From the NCBI GenBank assembly GCA_038030265.1, contig CM075939.1, positions 32,345,253 through 32,409,252 of the forward strand: DNA of 64,000 nucleotides, given 5' to 3'. The position numbers and the translations under genes are program-made. Shown here in pieces: positions 61,385-64,000 of the stretch (within the stretch, counting starts at the first letter, position 1; every line of letters begins with the position of its first letter). Under the pieces are notes generated by a model. The model made no database searches. It worked only from the letters and a program-made list of their open reading frames with translations, and had not been told where the DNA came from. Source of the stretch: Corythucha ciliata (lineage: Eukaryota; Arthropoda; Insecta; Hemiptera; Tingidae).

Positions 61385-62370
61385 TATACAGGGTGTTTCA
61401 GGTGCAATGGCCTTTCGAATGGTATATTACAAAACCGTATTTACGTGAACCATGCGGCCAGCAGGCAAACGTAAGGAAAATGGTCGAATTGGGGCGATAA
61501 TCACTTGGGATTATGTGCTTAGCGGACCCTGTAATTTTCAAAATAAGACGGTTATGGGCTATGGTGGTATGCTAACTTCATTCAGGGGCGGTGAAACGTG
61601 AATTCAAATGTGAAGGATAGTTTCTCAGCCCCCTCCCCTACGGATGGATCCATAATGAAAGTTCACTTCAACCACTCGCCGCAGTGGTGGTAGATTCCTT
61701 GTACTCTCGGCTTTAACACTAACTCATCACACTTCCCTTAAGAATCACGCCAAGTCTCGTTCTTTAATGAAAAGAGCCCTGGGGCCCTAGTTAGAGTTGT
61801 CGGGAAAAAATCCCGCAAGCGGTATCCAAGGACGCTACATCAGAAATAATACTATCTCGCCATAGCAACCACCTCACGTGAGTTTTTCCCGACAACTCTA
61901 ACTACGGCCCCAGAGATGTGACACAAAAGAAGGTGGTCGGCCTTTTGAGCATTCAAGTTGCTCAAAAGCACAAGTTGCTCTTGTGGACGTGAAAAATAAA
62001 TTCTAGCCATCATGAGAGAGGGTGATGATGGCGTGGTAGACAGCGAGGGAGCGAGAAAACCTCGTGAGTCCCAGATTACTACTACCTGCCTGGCTATAGC
62101 TATGTATCGAAACTTATGGATTTATTGGCGAGAGGGTGAGGGGGCTGAGCGCTCTGTCCTTCACAATAGAGCTCGCCGAGTGGCCAGACCGTCGTTGAAA
62201 TGAAGTTGAAAATTAGAGGGTCCGCTGAGGACATAATCTCATGTGATTATCGTTCCAATTCGACCATTTTCCTACGTTTTTTTTTCTTTCCAGCGTTCCT
62301 ACTGCCCGCATAGTTCACGTAAATGCGGTTTGTAATAGACCATTCGAAAGGTCATCGAATGGAGAAGTTT
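61385..62370. mobile_element. 1-kb element with long inverted repeats (TACAGGGTGTTTCA end)
   Basis: The left 150 bp (CAATGGCCTTTCGAATGG, ACGTGAACCATGCGG, GGAAAATGGTCGAATTGG, GGGATTATGTGCTTAGCGGACCC) recur inverted at 62215-62370 (GGGTCCGCTGAGGACATAATC, CCAATTCGACCATTTTCC, CATAGTTCACGT, CCATTCGAAAGGTCATCG). The left terminus starts TACAGGGTGTTTCAGG; the corresponding right terminus is missing. A 135-bp MITE is nested inside. Confidence 0.6.
61779..61913. mobile_element. 135-bp MITE with 31-bp TIRs
   Basis: CTGGGGCCCTAGTTAGAG and CTCTAACTACGGCCCCAG begin and end the unit. The inverted match extends to GTTGTCGGGAAAAA on both sides (one mismatch). No target duplication is obvious. Confidence 0.75.
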
Positions 62371-62573
62371 TCATCAATTTTGCCACTCATGAGACCATAA
62401 AACAGCTGACGTACGTCACCTTGAAATTCACCTGGTATTTTTGGCATTTCATTTTTTCTGTGTTTGCGTGCAGATTACAGGTCCAAATCAACTATGAAAA
62501 CCCATTCTAACGACAGATTCGAGAAGGAAATTTTCTGCTCTTTCCGAATCAGTCATTAGTTTTTGTCTAAACT

Positions 62574-62758
62574 TGGATTGCGAGCTGTGACCCCGCTCTT
62601 TGTGTAAAAAAGGCACGAAGAGCGTGAAAAACAGGAAAATTCCGATATCTCGTAAGGTAACCACTTTCGACCATATGCTCATATGGTATTTTTGGTGTGT
62701 CCTGGTGCGTACTACAACATGGCAAAGTATTGCACATTCCTCCTGAAACACCCTGTAT
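62574..62758 (+). repeat. Repeat Z copy 1, ending ACACCCTGTA
   Basis: CCGCTCTTTGTG, AGAGCGTGAAAA, CAGGAAAAT, ATATCTCG, AAGGTAAC, CTACAACATGGCAAAGTATT, CACATTCCTCCTGAAACACC occur in the same order at 63100-63282. Both copies end CCTGTATA, the inverse of the TACAGGGTG terminus, so they are probably ends of a mariner-type MITE. Confidence 0.7.
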
Positions 62759-63099
62759 ACTTCCGAAAAGCGATGGGGTTTGTGGCTGTGGGGAAATGCG
62801 TAGAAGGAAATCGAGCACGAGTACAAAAGACGAGTGAAACGCTTTACGGCATGACCCCCGCTACGTACCCTTCGTTTCGTCCTTTTTCGGCTTTACACAT
62901 TGGTTGAAGTGATGAAGTGGATGACACCGGGCGTTTTATTGCGGAAGAAGTTCCCAGAAATTTGATACACGGGCTCCGAAAGTTACATGTATCATATTTT
63001 CATAGTTTCCTCATTCGCCCAAATACATCTTCAAGAAAACTAAAACAATATTTTTGAATCGCCATGTTTTCGAGACAGATTATAGTTTGTGACTATTTC

Positions 63100-63282
63100 G
63101 AGTCCGAGCAGTGAATCCGCTCTTTGTGCAAAAAAGCCACTAAGAGCGTGAAAAGCAGGAAAATGCCAATATCTCGAAAGGTAACAACTTTCGACCTTAT
63201 GTTCATAAGGTATTTTTTGTGCGTCCAGTTACATACTACAACATGGCAAAGTATTGCACATTCCTCCTGAAACACCCTGTAT
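63100..63282 (+). repeat. Repeat Z copy 2
   Basis: Direct repeat of 62574-62758, about 525 bp downstream. Within each copy a small palindrome (CATATGCTCATATG in copy 1, CTTATGTTCATAAG in copy 2) is conserved by compensating changes. Confidence 0.7.
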
Positions 63283-64000
63283 ATGTATAAACAGCAAATA
63301 GCTCTCCTCAAGTGCACAGGTTGAGATAGTTTTCTGAATACCAGTTTTTCATTAAGGAGCTTTCAAGGAGCTCCTTAGCCCATACGGGTGAGATAAAAAT
63401 TCCTGCTGGAGCCGCTAATTGTTAATGTCTCGTCAAGGTTGGCATACGGTTCAGTAGATCCTGTTCTTCACAATTTGATGTCGACACTCGGAACCCTATA
63501 ATGTGATTTCCCTGGAGATCTCTTCGCTGCTCTTCACGTTAACAAAGCACTAGTCGCTGATGTGTTTATGCAAAAAAATAATTGAAATTAGCAAGCTATA
63601 CCTCTGGGTTTTCCCACGGATAAGACTGGTGTAGGGGCACGAGTATTGCGTGTGAACGAATTCCAACTCTTGCGTAATGCGAGCAGGGTCAGAGCCATTA
63701 CTGTGCCTCAGTTTAATTTATTTCAATAATTAAATATATTGGCGTGAAGAATCGGTCAACATATAACATCTGCATAGTCGGATTCCCACGTTTATCTTGT
63801 CAGCTGCTCCCATGATTTAAAAAAACAAACCGTTAACTTGGAAATACTCCATCAAACGTAACAAGTGATCAGTTAAAACAATGGGGAACTTGCACATTTT
63901 TCAAAAGTTGGTGTTGCTTGAAGAGGGCTCTTCCACAAGTCTATTGCTCACATTAAACTTTGAAATCAGTCAAGGATGCTTTTTTAGGGAATTTTTAAAA
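63283..64000. other. No recognisable gene
   Basis: AT-rich DNA to the window edge. No open frame of note and no repeat that I recognise. Confidence 0.5.

Overview
The window looks like nuclear DNA of an arthropod, probably an insect, because nearly everything recognisable is a eukaryotic transposable element or endogenous viral element (EVE) of types common in arthropod genomes: hAT, PIF/Harbinger, MULE, mariner, P-like and piggyBac-like DNA elements, Ty3/gypsy and copia LTR elements, jockey and Penelope retroelements. Introns are short with GT-AG borders. I cannot name the species. I see no ordinary host single-copy gene, rRNA, convincing functional tRNA, CRISPR array or bacterial operon.

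Layout. 0-7 kb: a duplicated SINE-like repeat, a palindromic MITE, fragments of a DUF4371-type hAT transposase, a mariner remnant cut by a foldback element, and jockey and copia remnants. 7.4-10.9 kb: a P/THAP9-like transposase remnant split by a gypsy-type element that keeps a 543-residue gag and an apparent -1 frameshift site into protease. 11-15.2 kb: a GC-rich satellite carrying an almost perfect 3.36 kb hAT transposon (8-bp target duplication, intact 644/649-aa transposase). 15.5-20 kb: a spliced hAT pseudogene, a tRNA-like sequence, a MULE tail, and a nucleoprotein-like EVE split by a 442-bp solo LTR. 20.9-24.1 kb: MITEs and dispersed repeats. 24.4-30.4 kb: two copies of a duplicated segment carrying a Penelope element with inverted 5' end, GIY-YIG domain and a hammerhead-like motif; the copies differ by insertions, so each shows the other's empty sites. 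31.2-34.6 kb: foldback elements. 35.7-40.2 kb: a complete, apparently young gypsy element (102-bp identical LTRs, GTTAC target duplication, one 1400-aa gag-pol frame). 40.5-46.8 kb: a PIN-like/CXC-domain gene split by a second gypsy element (133-bp LTRs, ACTTA duplication), whose integrase is in turn interrupted by a phenuivirus-like nucleoprotein EVE with an A-tail. 47.8-53.3 kb: an internally deleted mariner, then a complete PIF/Harbinger element with a five-exon DDE transposase (one frameshift) and an intact six-exon MADF partner. 53.3-58.3 kb: repeats, a MULE transposase gene and foldback elements. 58.3-64 kb: MITEs and dispersed repeats.

The elements do not form a pathway. They form nested insertions whose order can be read from target-site duplications and empty paralogous sites. 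The most unusual signals are three small foldback retroelement-like insertions with hammerhead-like hairpins and 13-15 bp target duplications, the virus-in-retrotransposon-in-gene nesting at 40.5-46.8 kb, and an identical 167-bp inverted copy of the RNase H region inside the second gypsy element.
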